Assembly: GCA_964036045.1 (NCBI GenBank)
Contig: OZ038379.1
Span: 23,716,152-23,780,151, forward strand
Reading direction: 5' to 3'
Length of the DNA: 64,000 bases
Origin: Eutreptiella sp. 'Long Island Sound 2002'
Taxonomy: Eukaryota; Euglenozoa; Euglenophyceae; Eutreptiales; Eutreptiaceae
Translations under genes and position numbers: made by a program
Notes under the pieces: model-generated
What the model was told of the DNA's origin: nothing
Database searches by the model: none
Seen by the model: the letters and a program-made list of their open reading frames with translations, nothing else
Shown: positions 10,446 through 22,441 of the stretch, one piece after another
How positions within the stretch are numbered: position 1 is the first letter of the stretch
Layout of the letters: each line of letters begins with the position of its first letter

Positions 10446-13161
10446 AACTGCCAGCCACCGCATGTCCCCTCTGCGTTCGCCAGCGGCTACCACAGACAGC
10501 CCTGCCCTGCAACCCAGACCACTGGGTCTGCCTGGGAGCCGCGCACCGCCTCACCCACTGCCCCCACTGCGGGGACCTCGACCCCCACCACCGCGAGCGG
10601 CCCGCGGCCCCAGCCGCACCCCCCCTGCCAGCCACCCCAGCTTTCTCGGGTTCCTCACCGACACCCTCCGGGACCACCTAGGAGGGTACTACGTGGCGGA
10701 CGCGGCGGACCACGCATGGACCATAGCCGTGGCCACGGGCAGCACGCCCCTGCCCCCCTACAGCCCACCCCTACGCCACAGCGGAGGCAGCTTGAACGTG
10801 GCGGCCCGCCACATCCTCCTCGCCCTATACCTCCACCACCGTGACCTACACCTCCCAGATCCACAACCCCCGGCCCCCCAAGCAGCAGCCCTGACGCCAG
10901 AAGCGTGGGCCGACACGGCACCAGAGGAGATAGCAGCCTACCTCCGAATCACTTGCCGCCGGTTCAACAAGCCCTCGGCCGACGGAAGGGAACACCTTAC
11001 CCACTCAGCGCACTCCTCTACCCGGCACACCACCCCCACCCCGCACAACAGAAGCCCCCGGAGGACTGGGCGTCTTTTTCGGGACGCCCACCTGGCCGCC
11101 CCCGACGAGGCCACCGCCACACGGATGGGCCTCACGGACCAGGAAACCTACGTCAGAGGCCTCAAGACGAGCCTCCAAGAGGCACACCGCTGGCACGCCC
11201 GCTCCCCGTCGCCCCCACGGGGACAGGGGGGTTCACCCGCCCCCGACACCCACCGGGCCAAGAAGACCAAGACAGGTCAGGGGGCCCGCCCACGCGCCCG
11301 CCAGCAGGGCGCGACGCCCCGACCAGGGCCTGGGTCCAGCCACACCGCACCACCCCACGCCCAGACCCCCGGGGCACACCAACAACACCGCCACCGCCAG
11401 CGCCCACCACCACCACCGTACCGCAGCACCCAAACCCTGCAGCCCAGTCAGCCACCACCGCCCACACACGTCCACACCATGCCAGGACCACCATACGCGC
11501 AGAGCCAGGGGACATGGCACCACCAACACCACCACCACGCCCCCGTCCCTCCCTACCCCTACCCCCCAATGCCCCCATGCTACAGCGACCCCCACCAGCT
11601 ACATCCCCACCACGCCCCAGCACAACCAGGCCCCACGAACCACCCACCCCACATAGAGCACATCACCGCACCACACCATCACGTATTCCACCACCACCAG
11701 CCCCTGCCAACACACCCAGCAACGCCGGGGTACCACACACAACCAGCACACCCTCAACACCACCACCACGCGGTCCAGCACCACCCGCCGCCCCCGCTAC
11801 ACGGGCCCACGACACACGAGCCACGCTACACCCCCATGGACCCGCGAGGAGCCGCGCACGCACACCAGCAACACCAGGGCCTAGTAGGAGCGCCCCACCA
11901 CCACCAGCAGCCCCCCCACCCGCACCCCATACCAGCGAGCACCATCCACCAGCAGCCACCCATTACATACGGACCACAGCCCGACCCGGACGCTCATGCG
12001 GCCGCCTCCCACCCACACCCCGGCACAACAACCAGTCAAGAACCGCAAGGGCCGCAGGGCGCACACACGCAACACCCACACGACCCACAGGGACGCCCGG
12101 ACGCCCAGCCAGCACAACACCCACCCCCGCCCCCCCCACCCCACCACCACCAGCAGCCCCCCCAAACACACCCCATACCAGCGAGCACCATCCACCAGCA
12201 GCCACCCATTACATACGGACCACAGCCCCACCCGGACGCTCATACGGCCGCCTCCCACCCACACCCCGGCACCACAACCAGTGAAGAACCGCAAGGGCCG
12301 CACGGCGCAAACACACAACCCCCACACGACCCACAGGGACGCCCAGACCCCCAGCCAGCACAACACCCACCCCCGCCCCCCCCACCACCAACAGCGCCAC
12401 CCCCACAACACCCCCCCCCGCCCCCCCCCCAATACCAGGCCACGGACGCAACACGCGGCAGCCAGCACCAGCCCATTGACGTCGATTCCCCCGCCGACAC
12501 ACGCCACCGCGAATCCCCCCTCCCGCGACCGCCACAAGAGACCCCATCGCCGGACCCCACGCGCGACAACGACGACCACCCCACCCAACCCACACCACCC
12601 CCCCCATCACACCCCGCACCACCAGCCGCCGCATGGGCCGAACCCTACGCCCTGCACAACCCCGCAGCGGTACGGCAGCACCTCCGGGGACTCGGGGAAC
12701 AGGACGTCGTGCTGTGCCTCCGCACCTCCGGCACCAGCACCCGCATCCGGGCGGCCACCCTGGTCCAGGCGGCCACCCTGGGGGAAGGCGTCAGAGACTT
12801 CCTCTTCGACGCCTTCCTCCACGTCGCCCGACACGACCGCCCCCCACGCGCCACCCCAGACGGCGAGAGCCCGCCCCCCACGGGGAGCCGGATCTGGGTG
12901 CCCCCCATCGACTGGGGGCGACACCTAGTCGGACACCCCGTGCCGGGGCGGGTGGACACCAAGGGCCGCACCCGCTACCACGAGCCCGACATGGCCAAAC
13001 CCCCACCCGGCGCCACCCCCGACAACACCAAAGAGTGGGAGCGGGAAACATGGGTAGCCCGGATGGCCTCCCTGAGCAACTTCCGGCACCACGTCCCGGG
13101 GGACATCCCCACCCCCGATGAGCGGCAGCCAGCCCCCTCCACGTACATGACCCTCATGTAA
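10446..13161 (+). pseudogene. P2 ORF1-like protein, N-terminal and Pro/His-rich region
   Basis: A long open frame begins in the flanking G1 fragment and enters P2 at 10446. An ordered segment around 10640-10990 (FLGFLTDTLRDHLGGYYVAD and a following helix-like stretch) precedes about 1.6 kb of Pro/His/Gln/Thr-rich low-complexity sequence that includes an in-frame duplication of 82 codons. A second ordered segment follows at 12640-13150 (LRGLGEQDVVLCLRTSG, then IWVPPIDWGRHLVGHPVPG). The frame ends in TAA at 13159-13161, but homology to P1b continues directly after that stop, so it is probably a nonsense mutation. A short frame at 10441-10600 shows Cys/His pairs (CPLC, CPHC) like a zinc finger, with weak support. 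Function unknown; an RNA-binding ORF1 role is inferred. Confidence 0.5.
11908..12400. repeat. In-frame tandem duplication, 246-bp unit
   Basis: The word beginning GCGAGCACCATCCACCAGC occurs at 11935 and again 246 bp downstream at 12181. The unit equals 82 codons, so the frame is kept, and each protein copy contains ASTIHQQPPITYGPQ. A few substitutions separate the copies. Confidence 0.85.
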
Positions 13162-13740
13162 AATCTGCACTACACCCTCTCCACCACCCACTACCACGCA
13201 CCCACTAACCACTGGGTGGTACACGGCACCGACTTCCTCCTCCCCGCCGACTACACCCCCCCCCCCACACAACCCAGGCCCCAACACGTACGCCAGGGGG
13301 GACGACCCGGACGACCCCCACATCTGGGGCACGTTGGAACGCAAATCCCTGGACACGCTGCTCTCCATCCGCAGCAGCTGCCAGGGCCTTGGTAGGGCGA
13401 TGTATTGCCTCGCCAAGTGGACCCAACGGACCTGGGGGATCCCCACGGACCGATGGGTATGGGTGGTCACGCTGCGCCCCAGCAGAGGGAAGCCCCCCCA
13501 AACCGCAGGGGACCCACCCCCCCACGCCCCACCACCCTACAGCTCTGCCCATACATGGTGGTAGCCCGCCTCATGACGCTGCTGTGGCCGGGCCCAGACA
13601 CTCCCACCCAAAACTACCCCCACCTCACAGAGGAGGACATGCCCGGCATCCAGCGATGCTTCTTCCAGACCCTCGACTACCTCCAGCAAACACACCCGCA
13701 CGTCCTGAAGCAGATATGGCCACCCCCTGGGTAACCCACG
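13162..13740 (+). pseudogene. P2 ORF1-like protein, middle conserved domain
   Basis: Directly after the TAA at 13159 the same frame reads HYTLSTTHYHAPTNHWVVHG, then shifts within a C run near 13255-13270 and continues as IWGTLERKSLDTLL and GRAMYCLAKWTQRTWGIP. A further frame at 13540-13734 gives YPHLTEEDMPGIQRCF. P1b carries the same order at 41170-41760 and 42340: GHYYVV, GTD, LAMLCLTQWIQRCW, YPLPTTDQEVHQIRKLV and, later, EDMPSIL. Conservation between two families with little nucleotide identity shows this was selected coding sequence. The domain is not one I recognise. At least one stop and one or two frameshifts make this copy defective. Confidence 0.5.
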
Positions 13741-13839
13741 TGCCTGCGCAGCCGAGACAACGCCGCCACACCAGCACCAGCACGCACGGATCACCAGGGA
13801 AAACGCGCGCACACGCCCGATGCCCGAACCTGCACCCTC

Positions 13840-15189
13840 GTTCTCGCTACTTACAGGACCAAGCATCATACGCCCACCACCGAAGCCCAGGACCCTCCGC
13901 CGTCTCCCACAGCCTTCTCCTCCGCCTCCAACTCCACAACCTCCACCACCACGACCACCTCATCCACCACCACCACCACGTCCTCATCCAGCACTCCATC
14001 CCCCAGGCCGCGGGGGACACCTCCCAAACGGGCCCCCAAACCGGCCCCCACCGCGAGCAACCCCACCGCCGCCAAGGCCCACGCCCCGACGAGGCCCACA
14101 CCCGCGACCCGGCCGAAACCCAAGACCGCCGCCAAACAGCCACCCGACCCCGTCAGCGCGCCACGACCGCAACCCGCAGCCAAGTCCAAAACCAAGTCCA
14201 AACCCGGCGCCACGACGGCAGCACGAGCCCGGCCCCCCGAGGATGTCCTCTATGACATTCGGCCCCAGCCGTCCCAGGCCCGGAGGCAGCAGCGCCAAGC
14301 ACGGCGCCCCCCCACCGTCACCGACGCCGCCGCCACCACCTTCACAGCGGAGCGCGCCGCGGCCGAAGCACGACGCACCTCGTCCCGCCACCTCTCAAAG
14401 CCCGCACCCCAGGCCCACGGACCGCCCCCGACCAGGCCAGAACGACGCCAGGGTCCGCCAGCAGCGTCCCCGCGTCCCTACCAACCCTCGATGACAGCCC
14501 ACATGCAGCGCATGCCCCAGTACCGCCGCCACCGCGAGTTCCCGCCCAACCCCGAGGCGGAGACCGTGCGCGCACACCCGCGGGTCAACATCCGCGCGCG
14601 CCTCCACTCCCCGCGCACCCCCACGGAACAGGACTACGAGGAATCCCCCAGGCCCGCCACCGCCACCGGTCCCCACGACCCCGTCACACCCACCCACGCC
14701 CACTCCTCCGCCCAAGACCGCAGGCCCGCCCAGGGACAATGGTGGCAGCGCTGGACCCACACGCGGCTCTGGGAGCTGCGAAAGTGGGCCCGGGGAGAGC
14801 CCTCCCTCGAGGGCCTGGTCCATCCGCCCCGCAAGGGGTCGGTGGAGAACTGCCGCCTCCGGCCGGCGGGGGGGTGGATGCCGCAGGCCGCATGGGAAGC
14901 CATGCTGGCCGATGCGCTGCAGCCCCTGGCAGTCCACCCCCGCAACCTCCCCGCGCCCCAGGACCACCCGTATGTCCTTAGGCGCCTGCGGGAGACCCTC
15001 CAGGAGACACAGCGAGACGGCATCCGCCTGTGGGACATCACTCAAAGCCCAGCCCCGCACAAACACACCCCCTCACCACCCCACAAGCGTCGGCGCACCG
15101 ACACCGGCGGCACCCACAGCACCCCAGGAGCCCTGCGCACCACACAACACGACGCGCCTGACCCCCTGGCTAGCGGCGCCGCCACCTAA
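13840..15189 (+). pseudogene. P2 ORF1-like protein, Ser/Thr tract to C-terminal MPQAAWEA domain
   Basis: One frame stays open from about 13840 to the TAA at 15187-15189. It encodes a Ser/Thr homopolymer tract (13915-14000), a Lys/Arg/Pro/Ala-rich basic region (14000-14450), then an ordered C-terminal domain. That domain contains WWQRWTHTRLWELRKWARG and, about 30 residues later, GGWMPQAAWEAMLADALQPL followed by a predicted helical LRRLRETLQET. P1b has WWSAPALQELRRWVKW and MPQAAWEALLRDAVQGL at the same relative places. The family is not one I know; the basic and low-complexity regions fit nucleic-acid binding. This is the least damaged coding segment of P2. Confidence 0.55.
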
Positions 15190-16531
15190 CCCCGTTACCC
15201 AGCAAACCACCACCACGGGGCGCCACGCCAGGCCCCGCCCAGAAGTCACCAAACGAAGCAGACGCCGAAGGACGCCAACGCACACGACAACGGGCACCAC
15301 TACGCCCAAAGGCACCGAACCCAGGCCCGCTACCGTCGCAACCGCCTAACCGAGCCAAAACCCAAACACAAATCAAACCTGAGCCACACCCCAAAACCGC
15401 TAACCCTTGACTCCTCACCAGGCCCGCCGAGGGAACAACGTAACCACAGCCCACACCCACAGCCCACACAGCCGCCTAACCAGCCAGCTCCAGAAGCAAA
15501 GAGACACCTCACCGAACCCACCCTGACCCAAGCCCGTGTACATCAGGACGCGCCAGCGGCACCCCTGGGGCCCGACCGCCGCCACAGCACCGACGACACA
15601 CGCCAGAGGACACAACACTGTTGCACCGCCGCACCAGCTGCCCGTGCCTGTGCCTGCAGTGTAGGCGCGCCCCTGTTTTTCTTTTTCTTCCAAAAAAAAA
15701 AAAAACAAAAAAAACGAAAATTAAGGGGGGAGGAAGAGGGACACAACCACCCATGGCACACGCGCACCGCACACAGCGCGCACACCGGTGAACGGGAGCC
15801 AAGTGGCCCAGGACACCGCACACGCAACACAACAGACCGAGCGAGCACAACGGTGAACAGGAGCCAAGTGGCCCAGGACACCGCAGACGCAACACAGCAA
15901 ACCGCGCGGGCACACCGGTGAACAGGAGCCAAGCAGCCCAGGACACTGCACACACGTAGGGCGGCCGAGGGACAGGAAAGAACCAATACCCCATGGGTCG
16001 GACGCACTGGGGCGACCCAGCCGACCCACCGGGCCAGTGGCAGGAGCGGTACTCCAAGGCCACTGGTCCGAGCCCGGCCAGGCTGCATCGGGGACCATGG
16101 CAAACGTCATCCGGGGCCATGGAAGCAACCGGTGACAGGCGAGCCGGTACACAGTCCAGGAGGGGGTCACCTGCCAAGCAGAGTGGCCCCGCAACTCAAA
16201 CCACAAGGGTGAGGCGCTCCTACCGTAGACAAGCGGGAGCAATACCCCTTGTGGTGAGAGATACTCCACACGGCTGGGCAGCCCCCAGAGCTGCCGCCCA
16301 AGGGAGGGGGCATGTGGCCGTACCCATGGACACATGTGGGGACACCCTCCCACCTGGGACACATGGACCGGGTGGCCGCAACAATGCCTTCCCAAGCACA
16401 TGCGGGAGCGGCTCAGGAGGCACCTGACATAGGGCAGTGGGAGGGACAGGACGTCCCCTTGGTAAGACCTTCTTCCTGCACTGTCAAAGGAGGCATCCCG
16501 AGCTCCCGAAGATACCTACCTACCTACCTAC
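15190..16531 (+). other. P2 3' non-coding region and tail
   Basis: No gene is seen. The stretch contains an A-rich run at 15691-15722, three ~65-bp tandem repeats, then about 570 bp of more balanced composition (15960-16510) that resembles a structured 3' UTR in position but not in sequence to the P1 3' end. It closes in repeated TACC adjoining the right copy of the 2.26-kb repeat. Confidence 0.55.
15783..15960. repeat. Three ~65-bp tandem repeats
   Basis: The word GGTGAAC followed by GGAGCCAAG starts at 15786, 15852 and 15917, giving periods of 66 and 65 bp. The copies differ at several bases. Confidence 0.85.
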
Positions 16532-18414
16532 CTAGGGACCGAAACCCCCAGAGGACACGGGACCAAGGCACAGGCGCCCAGGGAGGGCAACCCCACGGAC
16601 CGTCACGCGATCGACCTACCCGACCCACCAGCCTGAGCGGCACGCCCAAGCCCCCACAGCACGGACCCAGCGAGACACCCACACCTAACCGCATTCCCCA
16701 GCCATCAGCCAGCCACACTCCGGCCCGCACTCCGCACCACGACACAGGCCAGGCTGACCTCCACTGACCCGGCGCGGCACCACGCGAGACCACGGCACAC
16801 CGCACCACAGCGCGCCACAGTGCAACGCGCCACAGCAGGACGCGACGCGGCGCGGCACAGAGCGGCACAACACGACACAACTGACCCTAACCTGAAGGAC
16901 TAACCGAAGCCAGCCACCGCACACCCTGGAAGGCATCGCACCAGCACGCCACACACCAGCACCGCAGGCCACACACGGGGCCACAGCGCGCCTGGCAACA
17001 ACGGTGGCGGACCACCCAGAAGATTAAAACCGGCACCGCAGAGGGGAAAGGACACGAACAACCCCAGCCCCCTAACCCAGAACCACAAGCAGCCGCCTGG
17101 CGCAGCCGCCCAGCCGGCAGAGCCAGGACCTAACCCGGCAAGAGGGGGCGCGGAGCCCACCGTGTACATAGCCCACCCGACCCATGGGGCCGGAACGCGG
17201 CCAAACAGAACGCAACTGAAAACAGCAGCCCCGAAGACAACACTGAATGCAGGCCAGTGCGTGCACCAGCCCAGGGAAGGCAGAGGGAGGAACAGGCAAG
17301 CCCCCCCCCGAAAAAAAAAACCGGAGGGGGGAGGGAGAAAAGGCGCAAAAACAGCCCACAGCCGCCAAACCGCCCGCCAACACCACCAGAGGCGGCCAAA
17401 CCCCCCCCCCAAAAGGCACCGAAGACAGGACTCCCAAAAGAGGCACAGGGGGACCACCCACCCAAGACCGGCAACACCAAGCCAGGAACAGTGGCCCACC
17501 GGGAAAAGGGACACCGAAAAAAAAAAAAAAGAGAGCCACCAGCCCAGCTCGAAAGAAAGGGGATGGGGGGACAGGGACCACAAGGACCGGGACAGGAAGA
17601 CCCAGAAAAAAAGGCGCAAAAAACACACCCTGACAACCCAGCCAAGAAGGGGTGGGCACAGAGGAGACCCGGGCCCAGCACACACGCCCACACCGCACGC
17701 CGGAATCGGAAACGGCGGGGGGCAGGCGGGGCGCCCACGAAACCACACACGTCCCATAAGCAGGCCAAAACCGAACCCCAACCGAGAACACCACAAACAG
17801 CCGACACTAGAGGGACAACACCACAAACCGTGCCCAAAGACACCCACCCAAGACCCCAGCCAGGACTGGCGGGGTTAACAAAACCCACACCCAACCGCCA
17901 ACCGGACCCAAACACAAACGCCGCACAACAGTAGGAAACCCAGTGCCCACAGCCCGGGCACTGAGGCAGCCCGTGCCATGCAGGTGACCCAGCCAAACGG
18001 GATCCGGAGACCGGGGGTAAGGCTGCATCCTAAGGCCTGCGCTGCTTTGGGACTCGAGGCGGAGCGTGCGACACCCAAGCGCCTCGGAACCCTAGTACCA
18101 AGAACGTGCATGCATGCCTTGGGAACGGGATACGCCAGGAAGTCCGGTGAACCTCTAGGGTTCCGCCCAAAGGAGGGGACGTGCGCAAGCACGGGGGCAC
18201 ACCCTCCTGGCGAGACAAGCACGTCACGCTGGCGGCGATCAGCCCTCCCGGTGTTGCCCGGGGCCGCTTTGTTGGGGGCCAACAGTCAGGTCTAGCGGGA
18301 AGTAAGCCGCCTCCCCTCTTCACGCGCGGAGCCTCCTCCTGTTCGTCACAGGGGCGACGCCAGGGGGAACCATGGGGCGCCTCTCCACGACCGAGTGCAC
18401 CTACCTACCTACCT
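16532..18414 (+). mobile_element. P1a 3' part, duplicated copy
   Basis: This is the duplicate of 8183-10060: non-coding P1 3' sequence with the conserved terminal ~490 bp at 17925-18414 and a (CTAC)n tail. Its left end is not a natural P1 boundary; it is set by the P2 target duplication. No gene is seen in it. Confidence 0.8.
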
Positions 18415-18799
18415 GGGTACGACTTCATGATGGAGACGGACTCCGGCGTCCTCCCAGCCCAGGCCTCGATGACCCTGTACCAGGACCACCAGCTCTCGTG
18501 GCTTTCGTCACCTGAGCACCATGTGGAATGCCAATGGATCCACCCGGAACGCAATCAGCTCGAAGTAGCCGCGCTGGGCACTGAGCCAACTGGGCCAGCA
18601 AACCAGGAGTACGGCGTAATGCCGGAAGTGGCGAGCCGGGTGGTCGCGGACCTGGGAGCTTCGGATCTGGCCCTGCATGCGTTCTCTTCAGGAATCTCCG
18701 CCCATCTGCGGGTTTGTGAGAAGTACTGGAGCGCACAGGACTCCGCGTGGAAGAAGCACTGGGGTCCGCATCAGCGCTTAATGTGGATCCATTGCCCCC
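16532..18799. repeat. 2.26-kb direct repeat flanking P2, right copy
   Basis: This is the partner of 8183-10445. It begins after the (TACC)n tail of P2, reproduces the last ~1.9 kb of P1a including its (CTAC)n tail (ending 18414), and crosses into G1 at 18415. Differences are scattered substitutions and small changes in A and C runs. Confidence 0.9.
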
Positions 18800-19455
18800 G
18801 ATGGGACATTCCAAGGGCGGCAGCGAAGATACGCAAGGACCGCTCCAAGGCAGTGCTGGTTGTTCCTATGGGATGCACTGAGGAGGAAAGTACCCGACAT
18901 TGGGTAGTCTCATTGACCAACATGACCTTAAACAAGGTCGTCCTACCGGCTGGAGAGAGTGTCTATCAGGACGCCAAGGGACAGCCCATGCCACCCCAGA
19001 GATGGCCAACGGAATTCCACTATGTGGATGGGGGCCTTGATCAGGCCAACGCCACGGATCTCGTGTGCGTCAACCGCATCGTAGCGGAGCCATGGCGGCA
19101 ATGCTTCGCGGTTTCCCCTGTTGACATCGGAGAATCGGAAGACCCCCTCACTGAAGAGGAGTTGGATCTGGTTCAGGGGTACATGGATCAGCCCTTTCAC
19201 CACTGGGGAAGCCAGCGTGAGGGCAAGGGCCAGGACAAAGCCTGGTGGGAAGTGGACTCGATCGTCTCCAGTTCCTATGATGGGAACACCTTCGTGCAGA
19301 GGGTGCTGGACCACATGTCAAGGCAGGACAAGCCAATCGGCGGTAACCACCCACCTACGGCGATCTATTCTGAGGCAAGACCAGAGATGGCCCTTTGGGC
19401 CACCTGGGAAGACCACCTGAGCCCAAACCGAGCGGGGTCGCTACCCCTCAAGTAA
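18415..19455 (+). pseudogene. G1 chromovirus pol, methyltransferase-like domain before RT
   Basis: The frame starts at the junction with the P1a tail, so gag, protease and the 5' LTR of G1 are missing here and should lie left of the window. Around 18700-18990 it reads HLRVCEKYWSAQDSAWKKHW, then LMWIHCPRWDI, then KDRSKAVLVVPMGC. This parallels the G2 segment with LWIHPPFHL and KTQAILVVPLW between protease and RT. The layout (W-I-x-x-P, then a helix, then a hydrophobic strand VLVVP) resembles the Dam-like methyltransferase domain known from DIRS-type retroelements. The Asn-Pro-Pro motif of active enzymes is absent, so it is probably non-catalytic or merely similar. The frame is lost between 19395 and 19455. 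Confidence 0.6.
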
Positions 19456-20480
19456 GTTCAGTGGTCCAGGTGCCCGGAAAAGCCAAGGCGGAGTCCAATG
19501 ATTGCCCCAAGATCCAAGCATTGGGGGCCAGGCTGAAGCAGAAGTATGGTGATACCTTCTTCAGCGGAAAACCTGTGTTTCCCCCACCGGTGCGTGGACC
19601 GTATGGCGAGGCCAAGATACGACTGAAGCAGGACCCCCGTGTGTATCGACACCGGGAGTTCGCCCTGCGGGGCGAGTGGAAGGAGGCCATGGAGAAGATC
19701 CTCCGGGGTTTCATCGAGAGAGGCTGGCTGGAGCAGTGCCACTCCGAATGGGCCTCTCCGTGCTTCGTCGTCCCCAAGAACGTGGCCGGTGAGTGGCGGC
19801 TCGTGGTCGACTACCGCGGCCTAAACGCCCAAACGCAGCATGACAGCTATACGCTGCCCCTCATTGAGGACATGCTGCAAAAACAACACCGGCGGAGGAT
19901 CTTCACGGTGATTGACCTGAAACATGGTTATCATCAGATGCCTCCCGCCGAGGAGTGCCGTGCCTGCACAGCCATGAGCACCCCACTTAAAACTTTTCCG
20001 GTGGAAGGTGATGCCCATGGGCGTTACCAACGGCAATGCGGCTTTTCAGCGGTTGCTGGAGAACCTGCTTGACCCGGTGTGTGACTGTGCGGACCCCTTC
20101 GTGGACGACGTGATCATCGCGTCCGGGGACCCCAGTATGAGCTACGAGGAACTCCTGGAGGCTCATGAGAGGGACGTCACTCGAGTGCTGGACCTTCTGG
20201 TTCGGCACAAACTCACGGGCAGCAGTGACAAGGCCACCATTGCGGTAAGCGAGGTGGTCTTCGCTGACCACGTAGTCGGCAACGGGCAGCGAAAGCCCAT
20301 ACCTGGCAAGGTCGCTGCGATTGAGCACTGGGAAAAGCCCAAAATGGTCTCTGAGCTACGGGCGTACTTGGGGTTCTGCAATTACTACTCGGGGTATGTC
20401 AAGATGTATGTCAAGTATGCAGCCCCCATGACGACCATGCTCAATGGGCAACCGAGAGGAGACCAAGAAGGGGTCCAAGA
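19395..20480 (+). pseudogene. G1 chromovirus reverse transcriptase, frameshifted
   Basis: Ty3/gypsy RT motifs are clear: GEWRLVVDYRGLNAQT, IDLKHGYHQM (motif A), MPMGVTNGNAAFQRLL (motif B) and FVDDVIIAS (motif C, with FVDD in place of YVDD). Motif A lies in the frame open to 20072 and motif B onward in the frame 20008-20502, so there is a frameshift near 19985-20010. A second shift lies near 20445-20480 before RNase H. The fingers and palm of the enzyme are otherwise recognisable. With at least two frameshifts this copy cannot make RT. Confidence 0.85.
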
Positions 20481-22441
20481 AGGCTCTGGTCTGGACTGCT
20501 GAGTCCGACCGTGCCTTTGAGGGGATGAAGCAGGCGCTGCTATCCGCAGTGGGTGTGCACCTCGTGGATCCCGACCGAGGGTTCGTCCTGCGCACCGACG
20601 CCTCCGACTATGCCGTTGGCGCTGTGTTGGAACAAGTGCTTGACGATGGGAGGCACGTGCCCGTGGCCTTCTGGAGCCGAGTCCTGGCGGAAGGCCAGAG
20701 ACGGCCGTGGACGCCCCGAGAAAAGGAGGCGTATGCCATCGTCATGGCTCTCAGAAAATGGGCTGGGTACATAGCCCTCCATCCCGTCACCGTCTGCACC
20801 GACCATCAGAGTCTGCAGTCGTGGCACAAGGAGCACGTGGACACCCCCTCTGGTCCCGCCTCCCGACGGGCAAGATGGCATGAGACCTTGGCCAAGTTCG
20901 ACCTCACGGTTGTGTATGTTCCTGGCAAGGACAACACCGTGGCGGACTGTCTCAGTAGGTGGGCCTATCCCGCCAGCAAGGGCATGACGGATGTCTCTGC
21001 CCATGGCGATGAGGCTGAGACCGCTGAAGCCAAGAGGATCATTGAAATGGAGCGCCTGATGGAGGAGGAGGGTGTTAAATGCTTCGTCGTCATGGCTGCG
21101 GATGCCCCCCTCGGAACGAGGATGGGCAGAGCGGTCAGAGTACTCGCCCCTGATGGAGCTGAGTCCGACAAGCACCTCTTCCCTGAGTCTTGCCTCCAGG
21201 ACGACTGGACCGACGACTACGCTAAGTCTGAGGCCTTTGCGGCCGAGTATAGGGCTGTGACCGACCCTGATGACGGGCAGAAGTGGCCAAAGGGGCTGAC
21301 TGAGGAAGATGGCAAGCTCTACCGGAGCGGTAAGCTGCTAGTACCAGAGTCCCGAGTGCTCGAGCTATGTGAATCTTGGCACCACCACATGCTGCACCAA
21401 GAGGTCAAGAAGCAAGCCCTGGACATGCAGCGCCGGTTCGAGATCGACCAGATCGGTCTCTACACCGCCATCAAGAAGGTCAGAAAGGGTTGCTCGGTCT
21501 GTCAGGCCTGCAATCCCGACAACCGGAACGTCAAGGGGGAAGCCCAATGGACTCCGGTGCCTGACCAGCCCATGGAGAGCGTGGCCATGGACGTCTTCTC
21601 CATGCCTGAAGTGCACATAGGCAAGGAGACCTTTGACTGTGTGGTTCTTTGTGTGGATCGCCACAGTGGCTACGTAGTAGCCGTTCCGGCACGCAAAAAG
21701 GGGTTGCTTGCCAAGGAAGTGGCAGTCATGATGATTTGTCATTGGCTGACTGTCTTCGACACCCCCCGCACCATTTGCAGTGACCGAGGGCCCCAGTTTA
21801 CTGGTGGCTGGTTCAAGGCTATGTGTCCCTTATGGGAATACGTCATGCCAAGAGCGTCGCCTATCTCAGCCGGTCTAACGGCCGGGCTGAAGTGGTTGAA
21901 CGGCAGCTGTTCGAGAAGCTGCGCAAGATTCACATCACCAATCCACGTCGGAACTGGTTTGAGGAGATGTGGCCCGCTCTGAAGGCCCATCATGACACCC
22001 CCACTCCGGGTGGTTTGTCCCCTCACCAGATTCCGTTCGGCAGGGACCCCCTTGGTCGGGGACTTCCCTTGTCTGGTGATGGCATGGCCATGGATGCCAA
22101 GGAATTCTTTGCGCGGCAAGAGGCAACGGCGCGGGACATCCGCCAGCAGCTCGAGAAGGAGCATGCTGAGCGTCAGAAGTCCGCCCCGAGCTCAACAGCG
22201 CAAAAGTTCAGGGTGGGAGACCCGGTGTGGGTGATCAGACCCCGCCCTATGGGCACCCACCGCACCAAAACCTGGTTCACACCCGGAGAGGTGGTCCGCA
22301 GAATTGGTGAGGACACCTACCGCATCAACCCGGGTCACGGACAGTTCCGGGAGCGCCACGAGAGTCAACTCCGTGTGCGGCAACCCGACCTCCGTGGCCA
22401 ACATGTGTCCCTGAGCTACGCCGCACATGAGGCCGATTCAG
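20444..22441 (+). pseudogene. G1 chromovirus RNase H and integrase, frameshifted and interrupted
   Basis: RNase H shows FVLRTDASDYAVGAVLEQ, the Glu region EKEAYAIVMALRKW and the terminal PGKDNTVADCLSRW. An HHCC integrase zinc domain follows (SWHHHMLHQ ... CSVCQAC, 21375-21510). The integrase core has AMDVFSM, CSDRGPQFTG and, after a frameshift near 21825-21850, NGRAEVVERQLFEKL, giving D, D and E. A post-core region (KFRVGDPVWVIRPRP) leads to the join at 22441, where G2 is inserted 13 codons before the chromodomain starts. The LTR of G2 adds a stop two codons past the junction. The remaining part of the protein is at 33224-33495. Confidence 0.88.
22437..22441. repeat. Target-site duplication TTCAG, left (G2)
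   Basis: TTCAG precedes the 5' LTR and recurs at 33219-33223 directly after the 3' LTR. Five bases is the normal duplication of Ty3/gypsy integrases. Removing G2 and one copy restores the G1 reading frame into its chromodomain. Confidence 0.95.

Larger units (their letters stand above)
10446..16531 (+). mobile_element. P2, proline/histidine-rich RT-less retroelement with (TACC)n tail
   Basis: P2 is 6.1 kb and lies between the two copies of the 2.26-kb repeat. It is open from its first base, so it is probably 5' truncated. It encodes an ORF1-like protein related to P1 (10446-15189), followed by a 1.3-kb 3' region ending in TACCTACCTACC at about 16513-16534. No endonuclease or reverse transcriptase is present. 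Relation to P1 rests on shared motifs (EDMP-I, WxQRxW, MPQAAWEA), not on nucleotide identity, so P2 is a distinct family within the same group. Confidence 0.7.

Noticed and set aside
10441-10600. Zinc-finger gene with CPLC and CPHC pairs at the start of P2
   Set aside because: The frame is a chance continuation of the G1 fragment and ends at 10681; no P1 copy covers this region to confirm it.
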